Of a stretch of DNA of 64,000 bases, positions 25,955 through 35,950 are shown piece after piece; position 1 is the first letter of the stretch, and the number at the start of each line of letters is the position of its first letter. Position numbers and translations under genes: made by a program. The notes beneath the pieces are model-generated. The model did not search any database and was not told the DNA's origin. It saw only the letters and a list, made by a program, of their open reading frames with translations. The stretch is from NCBI GenBank assembly GCA_916613615.1, contig OU744720.1, positions 71,254,471 to 71,318,470 of the forward strand. Reading direction: 5' to 3'. The DNA comes from Steromphala cineraria (lineage: Eukaryota > Mollusca > Gastropoda > Trochida > Trochidae).

Positions 25955-26340
25955 ACCAAGTTGGAAACTGGTCTGTCTCAACGTTACGGCGCAAACGCAC
26001 GTGAGCAAATGCCTTATTAAGAGAGTATGGAACGGACAACAAACATTTTGTACAACGGCACATCGTCATGGAGCAGGTCGTTAAAGGTGACGCACGCAAC
26101 GACAAAATCATTTATCTCTCTTCAGCGGGACATCAAACATTCTGAACAGCTACCAAGCTGCAAAATGAGATCCTGAACGCATCTGGGATACACGTTCTGG
26201 GGTAAACGTTCCGATACAAACGATACGGAACCGTCTCCATACTGCCGGGCTCGACTCAAGGAGGGCAGGTGTTGCCATCATCCCTACCGTACGTCACAGG
26301 CGGGAACGTTTGGACTTGCTTTCGAATGACCGGATCTATT
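25955..26340 (+). pseudogene. Tc1/mariner-like transposase relic, N-terminal DNA-binding part
   Basis: Tc1-type transposases bind their terminal repeats through an N-terminal paired-like double helix-turn-helix, then cut with a C-terminal DDE/D domain. Visible in order on the plus strand: VSKCLIKRVWNGQQ (from 26001) as the first HTH recognition region; TAHRHGAGR in the position of the GRPR-like linker; ATKLQNEILNASG; then IQTIRNRLHTAGLDSRR and HRRERL, a hallmark of the second HTH. These pieces lie in different frames and include stops, so the gene is dead. The DDE catalytic part is missing downstream, where the sequence changes to the repeat at 26390. The segment is clearly GC-richer than its flanks. 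Tc1 superfamily is well supported by the RNRLxxAGL motif; the subfamily is not determined. Confidence 0.75.
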
Positions 26341-26389
26341 CCTAAAGATGTGTTTCACACACTTTCTTACAATTACCTGACTCAGAGTG

Positions 26390-26580
26390 GTCTGGCTTCA
26401 AGCAATTATTGCTATGTTCCAAACGATGTATCAAATTAACACTACTGAGATCTATTGACTGGAGAACACCAGCTTTTATGAAGATTAATTTCATTTGTCA
26501 GAACAAAGGTGGATCACGTTAACAATTATTTCAGAAACTGTCAATTTGATACCAAGAGTCTGTTATCTGACTGGTTATGT
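26390..26580. repeat. dispersed block, copy b (pair with 19.4 kb)
   Basis: Direct-orientation partner of 19425-19600. It abuts the right end of the Tc1-like relic. Confidence 0.65.
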
Positions 26581-27463
26581 CACATTTCTATTCATGCTTT
26601 CGTCTTCGTATCTCATGGAAATATTTCGTAATGTTTTCAAAGGGTTACACGAAATTAAACGGTTAGCATAATAGTTAATTATTGTTAGCTTCAATGCCTA
26701 AAACAAACGACTTAATAGGTTTACACGGTTGGCACGTACATAGATAGATACATTTTAAAGTTTAGATTTAATTACTATTGAAACCAAAAACCAGTGTTAC
26801 TCTTAAGCCTTAATTGTTGTATAAACAAGGCGGCCTTTGCATATATGCTAATTTGCTCAGGGTAGTAAATATACACGCGTGTGTAAAAGTAGTTTTGTTA
26901 CACATTCATACAGCGAGGTTTACTTAGGGTAGTAAAAATATCGACATTTACTCACGGTAGTATGGCATTTACACCTGCTTACGGTAGTGAAAATTTGCTG
27001 ACGGTAGTAAAATATACATATGTGCAAATGCGTCCATACGGAAAATTTTACTCATATGAGCAAATTTGCATATGTGTGATGATTTAATCATATGCAAACG
27101 CTCGCCGTATAAACATGGCTTTTTTCTGTAAGTAACATTGTCACAACGTAGAAGGAAGCAATATCCATGAAAACACTAAGTCTTATATCTCAAGATTTCC
27201 CTTGATCGAACAGGGGTGTCTTGGCCGATACATCTACTTTCTTTGTTCAACTGTAGATGTATTGACTGATAGACCTCTACTTTTCTTAAATCTCTACTTT
27301 TGATTATACATATGCACTTAGTCAGTGAAGAGAACTTCACCTTTTGCAAATAAAAGGACTTGTAAAATTTAGAATTATACAATTTTGAGAATCATTAACA
27401 ACGATGGTGGAAATAGAACCCAGACAAGCAGGGAAATTTTCTGTTGTGTCATGTCTATATTGT
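26580..27463. other. AT-rich stretch with short GGTAGTA motif repeats
   Basis: Between about 26920 and 27010, short phrases (AGGGTAGTAAA, ACGGTAGT, ACGGTAGTAAAAT) recur five or so times at irregular spacing among GTATAAACA and ATATGCAAA-like words. No gene recognised. Confidence 0.4.
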
Positions 27464-27489
27464 TATTATTTAACGTACTATACCGTCTC

Positions 27490-27618
27490 CGACTCACCGT
27501 GGCCCATTGAGTGCCTATCAATCATCTCTCGACCCATAACACAGAAAAAACAACACGGGAGTTACCTGCATATCCCCGCTGCGCCCCCTATGTCTACGTC
27601 ACCAAAACCTCATTCCAA
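27490..27618. repeat. left inverted terminal repeat of the DIRS-like element
   Basis: About 125 bases, the reverse complement of 32832-32957 with only a handful of differences. It includes CAATCATCTCTCGACCCAT and CATATCCCCGC. Confidence 0.93.
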
Positions 27619-27954
27619 CTTCCTGTCGCTCAGTGATCCGTTGTGTCTCTGAGCTCTCTCGAAGTTTTCTTGCCCTGTCTAATATTAAAGTTTGTAGACC
27701 TTATTTCTCGATCCTTTGGAGTAAGAGTATCTTCTCTTACCTCCCGTTCTCCTTCCATATTGCCACATTTGGAGGTTGTTGTTGTTAGGGTTCTGCCTGG
27801 GGGACAGGCAGGCTACTCTTTTCGCACGACCAGCGCTTGGATTGCACGTGCTGCTCGTGCGGTAAATAGGTCACGCCTCGGGGTGTCTGACCTTTGACCT
27901 CTGGCTTCGTGTGCGGGACGTGTGCAAGCAGTGTCAGCTTGGTAGTTCGCTCGG

Positions 27955-28660
27955 CTGGGGTGAGTGGATCATCAAGTGATCCGCCTGGGTACGCGGTTGC
28001 CCGCTTCACTCCGCTTGGACCGTCTGGCGAGCGGCGGACGGGAGTGACTGGTCCGTCCTGCGCCTTGGTACGCGCTTGCTTCACTTCACTCTGCCTTGGT
28101 CCGTCTGGTGACTGACGGACGAGAGTGACTGGTCCGTACTCCGCCTTGGTACGCGTTTGCTTCGCTTCACTCCGCTCGGTCCGTCTGGCGAGTGACGGAG
28201 GGGAGTGACTTGTCTGTCCTCCACCTTAGTACGCGATTGCTTCGCTTCACTCCGCCTTTGTCCGTCGGGCGAGTGACGGACGAGAGTGACTGGTCCGTCC
28301 TCCACCTTAGTACGCCCTTGCTTCGCTTCACTCTGCCTTGGTCCGTCTGGCGGCTGACGGACGAGAGTGACTGGTCCGTACTCCGTCTTGGTACGCGTTT
28401 GCTTCGCTTCACTCCGCTCCGTCCGTCTGGCGAGTGACGGAGGGAGTGACTTGTCCGTCCTCCACCTGAGTACGCGCTTGCTTCGCTTCACTCCGCCTTT
28501 GTCCGTCGGGCGAGTGACGGACGAGAGTGACTGGTCCGTCCTCCGCCTTGGTACGCGTTTGCTCCGCTTCGCTCCACCTTGGTCCGTCTGGCGAGTGACG
28601 GACGGGTGTGAGTGACGGACGGGAGTGTCTGTTCCGTCCTCCGTTTTTAATACGCATTTG
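27955..28660. repeat. nine 80-bp repeats forming a trimeric higher-order array in the DIRS leader
   Basis: The word (A/G)GTACGC recurs at 27988, 28067, 28148, 28228, 28309, 28390, 28469, 28550 and 28649, at spacings of 79-81 bases (the last is 99 because of a small extra duplication). Units three apart are more alike than neighbours: 28148 resembles 28390, 28228 resembles 28469, and 28309 resembles 28550, giving a 241-242-base trimer. Most units contain GACGGAC and GTCCGTC as inverted arms 10-11 bases apart. The array lies between the left terminal repeat and the gag-like region. Confidence 0.9.
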
Positions 28661-29300
28661 CTCCGCTTCTCTCGCGGTCGGACCAGGGTATCGTCAGCGA
28701 TGTACCCTGGTTTCTGTGGGCGATGTGGACTTAGAAAGTCGGGGACACATGACCCCCACTCCATCTGTTGTTCATGCACCTCCGCTTGCTCCCTGCAAGA
28801 CAGGTGTGAAGAGTGTGAGTCCCTCTCGACGGAAGCTTTCAAGCTCTACCTTCAGGCGCTAAGGAAGAGCGAGAGGGACGCGGTAGGTGCGAAACGTAGG
28901 GGTCGCACCTCCGGGAAACCGTCAGCCTCGTCCACCATCACCTCCCCCCCGGAGGTGTTCGTCATACCGGAGGATGCGATGGAAATTGAGGCGGATGAAG
29001 GGGGCTCCGATTCAGACAGGGACGCGCGCGAGGGGAGTGTCGGGAATCAGTCATCCCCCCGCCCCCTCCCCCTCGTCCATCCGCTCATTACCGTTGGTGA
29101 TGTCCTCAGCACCCTCCCGCACGTCGCCCCCTCGCTTGCGGAAGAAGTCGAAGAAGAAGAAGAGGAGGTCGGAGGATCGAAGTCAGTTTGATCAGGCGGC
29201 CTTCTTCGCTCAATTGCTCGCGTCCGTCAAGGTCATGGTGTCGGGGATGCTAGACGCCAGGGGGTCCGCCCCGCCCGCTAGCGGACGACGGGAGGGGACT

Positions 29301-29327
29301 CCCCCCCCCCCCCCCCCCACCCCCCCC
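29301..29327. repeat. poly-C tract (C18, A, C8)
   Basis: Long cytosine run inside the gag-like region; the reading frame changes across it. Confidence 0.9.
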
Positions 29328-29666
29328 GGAGGAAGAGTTCACTCACTAGTCTCCTCCGCCTGGCTCCAGGCTTAGGGTCACCCTCCGCTACCCGGAGGTC
29401 TCCCCCAGTGACACGTCCAACCCCGCCTTGTCACCTGATCACTTGGATCACCAGTTCGTCGACACAACAAACCCTCCCCTCATTCCCATCACCGAAACAG
29501 GGAATGGGAGCACGGCGGGTTCGGACGCGGCCGATAAAAAGGACGTGGTGGGGGAGTGGGCAGGACTTAGTCTACAGGAGGTGGACGAATCCCCGTCCTC
29601 CTCCAAGCGGGCTGGCTTGGAGACATTCTGTGAGGAAGAAGCCCCTCGTTGCTTGAGGCAGGTATT

Positions 29667-29691
29667 CCCCCCCCCCCCCCCCCCCCCCCCC
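29667..29691. repeat. poly-C tract (C25)
   Basis: Uninterrupted run of 25 cytosines inside the gag-like region, also at a frame change. Confidence 0.9.
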
Positions 29692-30251
29692 ATCGGCTGT
29701 TTGACACGGCGGGAAGGGATTTCAGTTCGGCGATCTCCGCTGCCGCGCCGGGTAAGCTCATTCCCCCCTTGTTTTGTCGGACCGTCAGCGGTCCACCGTC
29801 CCGGTGGCGGACCCCCAGATACCTTTCAACCCTCCGATCTTGAACGAGGACATTAGGCGGGTCGCCACACCCTCCGCAGCCCACCACGTGTCTGACGCCC
29901 ATCTCGTCCACCTGGACAAAGAGGCCAGATCCATCCTGGGGACAGTGAACTCTGTGGCCCACGCCTGCAAGGCAATGACGGCTTTCGCCAGGGAGGCGGA
30001 GATGGAGAAGGGGTCCCTGGCCCGTGGCTGGAGGACTAGCGCAGGTGATGCTCAGTGCTGGGCGTATCTCGGTGGGGATCACCAACCTACGCAGGGATGG
30101 GTTCCTTGGTCGGACCAACCTTCCCGTCGGGATTCGCAGCAATCTCCGGGGAGTCTCGGGGTCAGCTAGCACTCTCTTCGCTGGGGCTATTCCGGAAGCC
30201 CTCTGACGTGGCACACGCCTCTGCTCCCTCCACCTATGACTGCTCCCTGGG

Positions 30252-31690
30252 ATGGCCCTGTCGGAGGGCGTCTCGGACAGTTCGTGGCGAACTGGAGGCA
30301 GCTCGCCCTTTATCCTTTCGTATGTCGGATTCTGGAGCGGGGGTTTCAGATACCAGTCTGATCTCCCCCTCCGCTCACCTGTTATCCAACAGAGCGTCCG
30401 CTGGCAGCAGAAGGAGGCAGTGGAGGAAATCCCGCTCCAGGATCTCTCCCCCGGGTTCTACTCACCCGTGTTCGTCCGATCCAAGAGAGACTCGAAAAAA
30501 TGGCGACTCATTCAAGATATGTCCGTGTTCAACTGCTCCTACCTCGTACGGCCGCCATATTTTCGTCTCTTGACTGTATCGTCAGTAATGCTATTACTGG
30601 AGCGATCGGACTTGATGATATCCCTGGATCTTCAGGACGCATACTTGCACATCCCCATCTTCCGGGAACAGTGCAAGTACCTCCGCTTCGTCCTGGGGGG
30701 GGGGGGGGGCTGGGGGGGGCGCCACTTCCAGTGGAACATGCTCCCGTTCCGGATGTCATCCGCTCCGTGGCTATTCACCTGAGTGACTCAGCCGGTCGTC
30801 CAATTACTTCACCATCACGATGTACAGTTCGCTATGTACCTGGACTACGGGTTCAGTCACCACCGCTCTCCCGCGGTCCTTGGGGAGCAGCGGGACTTCG
30901 TGATCGGCCTGTTCAGGAGGCTGGGTTGGCTGGTAAACCTGGACAAGTCGGACTTACAGCCCACCACCTCGCTCACCTTCATGGGCGCCAGACTGGACAC
31001 CGTTCAGTACAGGGCGTTCGTTCCCCAGGAACGGATGGCCAGGATAGACAGTCTCTTAGATCGGGGACTCAGGGGTCTGCTTCTGCTCCGACAGTGGCAG
31101 CGGATCTAAGAGTTACTCACCTCAGCTCAGGACCTCACCGCGAGGGGACGGCTGGAGCTGAAGCCTCTTCAGGTTTTTCTAAACCCTCACGTCAGGGAGG
31201 AAGTGTGCAGGCACGCATTCCCGCTCCCCCAGTGGCTCGTCCCTCACCTAGCCTGGTGGAGGGTGGAGGCGAATGTCTTCGCGGGTGTTCCCCTCAGACC
31301 TCCCGTGGCAACCGCCCATCTCTTCTTGGACGCGTCAACGCAGGGTTGGGGGGCCCACCTGGGAACGGAACAGACGGTGGGGCTCTGGTCGTTGACCCAG
31401 CGCACCCGACAAACGAGCTGGAGATGGAGGCGATCAGACTGGCTATCTGTCACTGGTCCTATCTGCTATGGGGACAAGTGCTACTCGTGCACACGGACAG
31501 CTCGACGGCGGCTTGGGGGATAAACAAACAAGGGTCGACCAGGGCTACAGCATCCTCCTATTAGCACTGGACCTCTTCCGCTTGACAGGCTGCACATGTA
31601 GGTCCGCGCCGTACACATACCGGGGGTGAAGAACGTCCTAGCGTACGCTCTCACTCAAGTGGTGGTGAAGATCGAGGCGACACGGTCGAT
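30252..31690 (+). pseudogene. DIRS reverse transcriptase / RNase H, inactivated
   Basis: RT motifs in order, phase 0: SPVFVRSKRDSKKWRLIQDM, then LDLQDAYLHIPI (the first catalytic aspartates), LPFRMSSAPWLFT, and a palm box reading YLDYGF at 30837-30851 where the family has YLDD, so one metal-binding aspartate is lost (GAC to TAC at 30846). LPFRMSSAP also has R for the usual G. A TGA at 30780-30782 splits the RT and probably arose from CGA. A TAA at 31107-31109 and a frameshift near 31400 follow. RNase H residues remain recognisable: D in FLDAS (31329), E in ELEMEAI, D in HTDSST (31496). The usual ADALSR-type end reads AYALTQ. A G15 run at 30695 expands a glycine stretch. DIRS-type RT/RH is clear from the motif set and context. 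Confidence 0.88.
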
Positions 31691-31750
31691 CAGGTTTATC
31701 CTGATAGCTCCCTTCTAGGCCGTGGTTCGTACCCCTGCGGAGGATGTGTC

Positions 31751-32470
31751 AGGGGGATCCATTTATGCTCGGACTTCTACGAACCCCTGACGGAATCCAT
31801 CATTCTCCGACTGACGGTCAAGACCGCCTTCCTGGTGGCGATGGCTTCGGCCGCCAGGATCTCAGAGCTACACGCTCTACAGGCCGACTTGCTCCGGTTT
31901 GAAGCGAGGGATGGGGGTAAGGCCACGCTGGGACTTGCTCCGGACTTCGTTTGCAAGAACTAGGGGTCGGACGAATGGGGCAGGGTATTCCACATTCCCG
32001 CCCTCTCAGGTTCGGTCTCTCCCACGGACGAAGAGAGCAAACTCCTCTGTCCGGTCCGAGCTCTTCGGGTTAACGCTGAACGCACACGTTCTCTCCGCCA
32101 GGGGAGGAGGAGACTTTTCCTTCCTCACTCCCAGCGTAGCACGGAGGAGATAGACAAACGTCTCTTGGGTGTCTATCTGCGGTCCGCTATCCTGGATGCC
32201 TACAAAGCCAAGGAGTTAGCCCCGCCGGCTCGGACTAATCCCCATGAGATCAGAGCGATCTCAGCCACTATGGCTTTTCACAGCAACATCGCCATAGCGG
32301 ACATCATGTCAGGCTGTTTCTGGAAGTCATGCATGGTTGTCGCTAACCACTATCTCCGAGACTTGTCCACGGAAGACCTTGCGGGCGTGGCCAGGCTGGG
32401 GCCACAGGTGTTCGCGCAGCATCGCACTGTGGGTGCGGCTCCCCCTAGAGGTGTCTCAGCTCACCGATAG
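31751..32470 (+). pseudogene. DIRS tyrosine recombinase, one in-frame stop
   Basis: The tyrosine recombinase integrates the circular DNA copy. Phase 2 reads RLTVKTAFLVAMASAARISE (first catalytic Arg at 31856), then HEIR (His 32243, second Arg 32252), W at 32321 in CFWKS, and the nucleophile Tyr at 32351 in NHYLRD, ending at TAG 32468-32470. All the expected R-H-R-W/H-Y residues are therefore present. A single in-frame TAG at 31961-31963 truncates the protein before the catalytic HxxR and Tyr. It directly follows the RT/RNase H region and precedes a poly(A) signal. This is the best-preserved gene of the element. Confidence 0.87.
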
Positions 32471-32497
32471 GTCTTGTTTTGCTTTCTGTTGTTTTTC

Positions 32498-32503
32498 AAT
32501 AAA
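32498..32503 (+). promoter_or_regulatory. poly(A) signal AATAAA of the DIRS element
   Basis: AATAAA lies 28 bases after the recombinase stop, followed by a T- and G-rich stretch, a typical position for transcript 3'-end formation. Confidence 0.6.
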
Positions 32504-32668
32504 CTTCGCATCGCATCTCCGTGTGTCGTTTGTTCTTTCTTCCGGCCGGGCGGGCTTCCCTCCTTAAGAGGGGAACTGGGCACCCGCCATTAGTTAGACG
32601 TAGTGGGGGGAGTAACTGCTCTCCTGCCGCCTCGCTCTCGCAGCCCTCCACCCTCTGTGGTAGTCGGG

Positions 32669-32760
32669 GCTACGGTGAGTCGGAGACGGTATAGTACGTT
32701 AAATAATAGTATGTTTTTGAGTAAGCGTCATTATTTGTACTTACCGTCGACGACTCACCA
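32669..32760. repeat. internal complementary region of the DIRS element
   Basis: 32669-32710 is the reverse complement of the extreme left end (27464-27507), and 32711-32760 is the reverse complement of the extreme right end (32953-33006). The two matches adjoin, so the region reads like the joined ends of a circular form, the defining feature used in the DIRS replication model. Confidence 0.93.
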
Positions 32761-32831
32761 ATCTTTATTTCCCACCCATGCCTCCCCTCCTGCAAGTAGG
32801 TTCGATCTAGCGTTCACTGGTTCCAGGTAGG

Positions 32832-32957
32832 TTGGATGAGGTTTTGGTGACGCAGACATAGGGGGCGCGGCGGGGATATGCAGGTAACTCCCTTGTTGTT
32901 TTTTTTCTGTGTTATGGGTCGAGAGATGATTGATAGGCAATCAATGGGCTACGGTGA
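32832..32957. repeat. right inverted terminal repeat of the DIRS-like element
   Basis: Reverse complement of 27490-27618, with a longer T run (ACCCAT...CTTGTTGTTTTTTTTCTG) as the main length difference. Confidence 0.93.
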
Positions 32958-33006
32958 GTCGTCGATATAAGTACAAATAATGACGTTTACTCAAAAACGT
33001 ACTATT

Positions 33007-35410
33007 TTCCGTATATAAGCCTATGCCTAGGTACTTGTATGTACCATTTCGTTGGCTAGTTTATGGTGTATATTAAAATTTGTAGACTTCTATTTGAAAT
33101 GAGAAAATTCCCTTGTTATCCTTGTATGACTTACATGGTGGGGTACCAACAATGTAAATAGAGCAAACTTCCTTAGGCTTTTCAGGGACAGTAACGCAAC
33201 TGATGATGCATGTTTTCAAAATAACACGTACACTTCGGTCTTGTGACACTGACCAATGTCTTTGGAGGTTTGGCTTTTGACATGACCTCGTTTTATTGAA
33301 CATAAGGAGCGCTTACGCAGTTTTGTATACCTCCAATATTTCATACGCCGCTAAAGGCTGAAATATTGCCAAAGCGGAGTAAATCATTAACTAACTCACC
33401 CCATCATTTCACAGTATAAACGTTGTGTACTATCGTTTTGTTAAATTCCTTATAACATTACGTCGAGGGTAGCATAGGGGAAAATGTCCCTTGCTTGGTG
33501 TATCGGCTCGTTGCATAACACTAGCACTTACAGGTTGATATATCCCTATGACACTTCCACGGAATGTGATAATATTAATGTGTTATCAAAGCCGTTAATA
33601 AGAACTGTTTGTGATCTGGAAACAGTTATTTAGTGTGTGAATATGTTTATTACCATGTTATTTTGAAAATAAATAATTTGTTGTGAATGATGGATGAATT
33701 GTGGTTTGGTATCGTATTTTATAGAGAGTGAAATACCAATAAGATATTGATGAATCGAGAAAATCAATGAATAGATGGAAATATCCTACATACCTTTAGT
33801 CACTAAAAGGATGAATTGATTACGTTTGATCGCTGAAGGCTGTCAGCAAACAACATCAAGGTATAGTGTCGTGACTATCAGTGATAACAGTAGCGGTTCA
33901 ACCTTTTGATGTTGCTTTCATCAAGTGTTTGGGTTGTTTGAAATGTATTAGTAATAGATAGTCACGTTCGTAACATTTTTCCCAAAGCAAATGTCATCCA
34001 AAATATATTCTGTCGGATGTAATGCCTCGTTACACTCATCCTGTCATACCTGATAAATTGTATGATGAACCATATCATATCGGCTTTTCTATTACATGTA
34101 TATTAGAGAATGTCATGATGTCAAAAGACAGTGTTTATGACACAAGCAATAAAACCATTTGCTGTCAAAGTAATTTGTAGTTGAAGAGCAATGGTTAGCC
34201 CATGGTTTCTTGTAACTTTCCTTTAACTATTTCACCTTTTGCTAAACAATTCAATTCGAGTGATCAGATTTATTATAAAGGGGTTGTACACAGTTCACAT
34301 ATTATAAAACAACAATAATAAAAATAATAGTGGTATTTACAAGGCGCAAATTTCTATCCACTATGCATGCTCAAGGCGCTACCAACATGATTACCCTGGT
34401 CAAAGCCAAGCTGACGTATTTGACGCTAGAACGTCACCACAACACAACTCTTTACCAGGTATCCATTTTCTGCTTGGTGAACAGAGGCATATTTTAAATA
34501 AAGTCTCTTGCCCAAGATGACACAACAAGTCTTTCAACTTGTGTCTCAGTGTGGGGCATAAAATCCACCCTTCAAACTCTCAGTTTATTTAGGAATGAGC
34601 GGGTAACCCACTCATCCAGGGAGCCGCGGTCGTTGTTGCTGAACTACACTGATAGCGGTCTACTGAGCATTGCACAGGACCACGTTGAACTTTTATCATG
34701 GAACCGTTTTCAAATTACGACTTTTGGTAGGACACAAATGTTATAAATGAAAAAAATGATTTCTCGTGTTTAGCTCAGTATCTTCATTCTTTTAATCAAG
34801 CTCTTAAAACAAGCAAATCCAAGCACTCCATGATTGAAATAATTCTAATTTCCATGGATACAAATCTTGACAATAGAACTCATTAGATTTCAAACAAATT
34901 ATTACTCAATATCGACACAGATATTGTGTCAATACCTTTTATTTGTTCACATATGTTATCATAATCATCGTGCATAATAGTTCGTATAGAATATTAAACC
35001 TGAATTATTTTATCATCGACATAAGACTTTCTTTTTAGAAGAAAAGCTTATTGCTAATTCATTATGTGAACATATTTGTACAGATAATGATAACAGCTTA
35101 GTATAAATAACAAATCCGAAGACCTCATGTAAACATATTGTTTTCTGTGATATATTTATTTCAATTCAGCAACATTATTATGAGTAATTTTGATAATGTC
35201 TACATCGTTTCAAAGTTTATGATTGCCTGTGGTGTCTGTTTAAGAGCCACGGTTTTCTCTCTATTCTTATATGTACAGTATGTTTAAAGACCATGACATT
35301 CTCTAATTTAACATTTGCCAACAGCTGCTTACCGTTGTTTCTAGCATTTTTTGAAAATGAACTCTAGTTGTAATTTGCTTTTGGATATTGATGACAGAAG
35401 TAAGTGTTAT
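33007..35410. other. AT-rich non-coding stretch
   Basis: Holds the second CGCCGCT-type hairpin repeat (33346-33400, listed separately). No gene recognised; short frames only. Confidence 0.5.
33346..33400. repeat. CGCCGCT hairpin repeat, second copy
   Basis: CGCCGCTAAAGGCTG, AATATTGCC, AAGCGG and AACTCACC follow the same order as at 1500-1556, but the right arm is mutated (AAGCGGAG). Confidence 0.6.
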
Positions 35411-35414
35411 TTGA

Positions 35415-35795
35415 GATTTTAAAAGTCCGGAACTGTAGAAATGTACTTCCTCAATTGTATATAATAAAATGGATGTACTATTTCACCTTTACCAACATAT
35501 CTCGTGTCACCGTGACCATTGAATAAAGCCATAACATAATGCATGATTAAAATCAATGCGTCGTTGCCATCATCATAAACATGATTCCAGACTTTCTTTA
35601 CTGAAACATGACAATCTACGACAATTGCTGTCAGAAACACAAGCCTATCTCTGTTGTAAGTGTTTCACCATTAAGTAACTGTTTCCTGTCAGTGAGAATG
35701 GTATGAAGGAAAGGATGTTGAATAGATAACACTTAAGACTTCAAGTTATCATAAACTGACAAATATAGAGTTAGCGCCAGCTATAAACTTGAAGA
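35415..35795 (-). repeat. duplicated exon-like block, unit 1 (block I/D)
   Basis: The minus strand has an acceptor-like site (pyrimidine-rich stretch ending CTGACAG) followed by GAAACAG. Aligned sites read GCCGACAG-GAAATT at 43.43 kb and TTCCAACAG-GAAAAGG at 46.6 kb. The following frame (35640 down to 35419) contains AIVVDCHVSVKKVWNHVYDD. The upstream intron-like part, ACACTTAAGAC-TTCAAGTTATC (plus strand), is strongly shared with 43.5 kb. The protein family is not recognised; hydrophobic stretches in the 43- and 46-kb copies hint at a membrane segment. Confidence 0.4.
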
Positions 35796-35866
35796 ACTCT
35801 CATGCCTTCTTCACGTTCTATTTGTTCTTTATGTTATGGCTCATTAGTTCTACATCCAAGGAAACA

Positions 35867-35950
35867 CTTTTATCTTTTTTGAAATTTAACATCACTTGCA
35901 GAAAATAGCTTTTATCTTTTTTGAAATATAACATCACTTGCAGAAAATAT
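35867..35950. repeat. 42-bp tandem duplication
   Basis: Two adjacent copies starting CTTTTATCTTTTTTGAAAT (35867 and 35909), differing by one base. Confidence 0.92.

Larger units (their letters stand above)
28625..30206 (+). pseudogene. DIRS gag-like ORF1, frameshifted
   Basis: ORF1 of DIRS elements encodes a gag-like nucleic-acid-binding protein. The first part (188 codons from 28625) has a cysteine-histidine cluster at residues 31-64 (CGRCG, DPH, CCSC, then RCEEC), followed by an acidic segment. The frame then moves from phase 2 to phase 0 around 29060-29140, where a basic stretch (RKKSKKKKRR) leads into FDQAAFFAQLLASVK. Further breaks coincide with long C runs at 29301-29327 and 29667-29691 and with a point near 30010-30040. 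The C-terminal part contains HLDKEARSILGTVN, NLRRDGFLGRTNLPV and TLFAGAIPEAL, and ends at TGA 30204-30206. This order fits DIRS gag proteins. At least four frame changes make it non-functional, unless some are assembly errors in homopolymers. Confidence 0.8.
27464..33006 (+). mobile_element. DIRS-like tyrosine-recombinase retrotransposon, complete but dead
   Basis: DIRS elements reverse transcribe to a circular DNA and integrate with a tyrosine recombinase instead of a DDE integrase. This copy shows the family's full plan: inverted terminal repeats (27490-27618 and 32832-32957), a gag-like region, reverse transcriptase plus RNase H, a tyrosine recombinase, and an internal complementary region (32669-32760) that matches the outer tips of both ends. 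Those tip matches place the ends at about 27464 and 33006, within a few bases. The element is GC-rich in an AT-rich locus. All three coding regions carry frameshifts or stops, and RT has a damaged YLDD box. No methyltransferase domain was recognised between RNase H and the recombinase. No obvious target duplication is seen, as expected for the order. Confidence 0.92.

Noticed and set aside
27955..28660. CRISPR array
   Set aside because: Whole 80-bp units repeat with no unique spacers, and the setting is an animal retrotransposon.
28081..28842. 253-codon minus-strand open frame
   Set aside because: It follows the 80-81-bp repeats of the DIRS leader; units near a multiple of three keep an antisense frame open. 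The translation is a repeated, low-complexity string without a known domain.
29567..30214. 215-codon minus-strand open frame
   Set aside because: Antisense shadow of the GC-rich gag-like region. The plus strand gives the recognisable DIRS gag pieces.
30500..31564. 354-codon plus-strand frame as one protein
   Set aside because: For most of its length it is out of phase with the RT motifs, which are clear in phase 0. Only its last part (RNase H, after the frameshift) is genuine.
31750..32153. DIRS methyltransferase overlapping the recombinase
   Set aside because: Alternative frames over the recombinase are short and contain no methyltransferase motif I can recognise.
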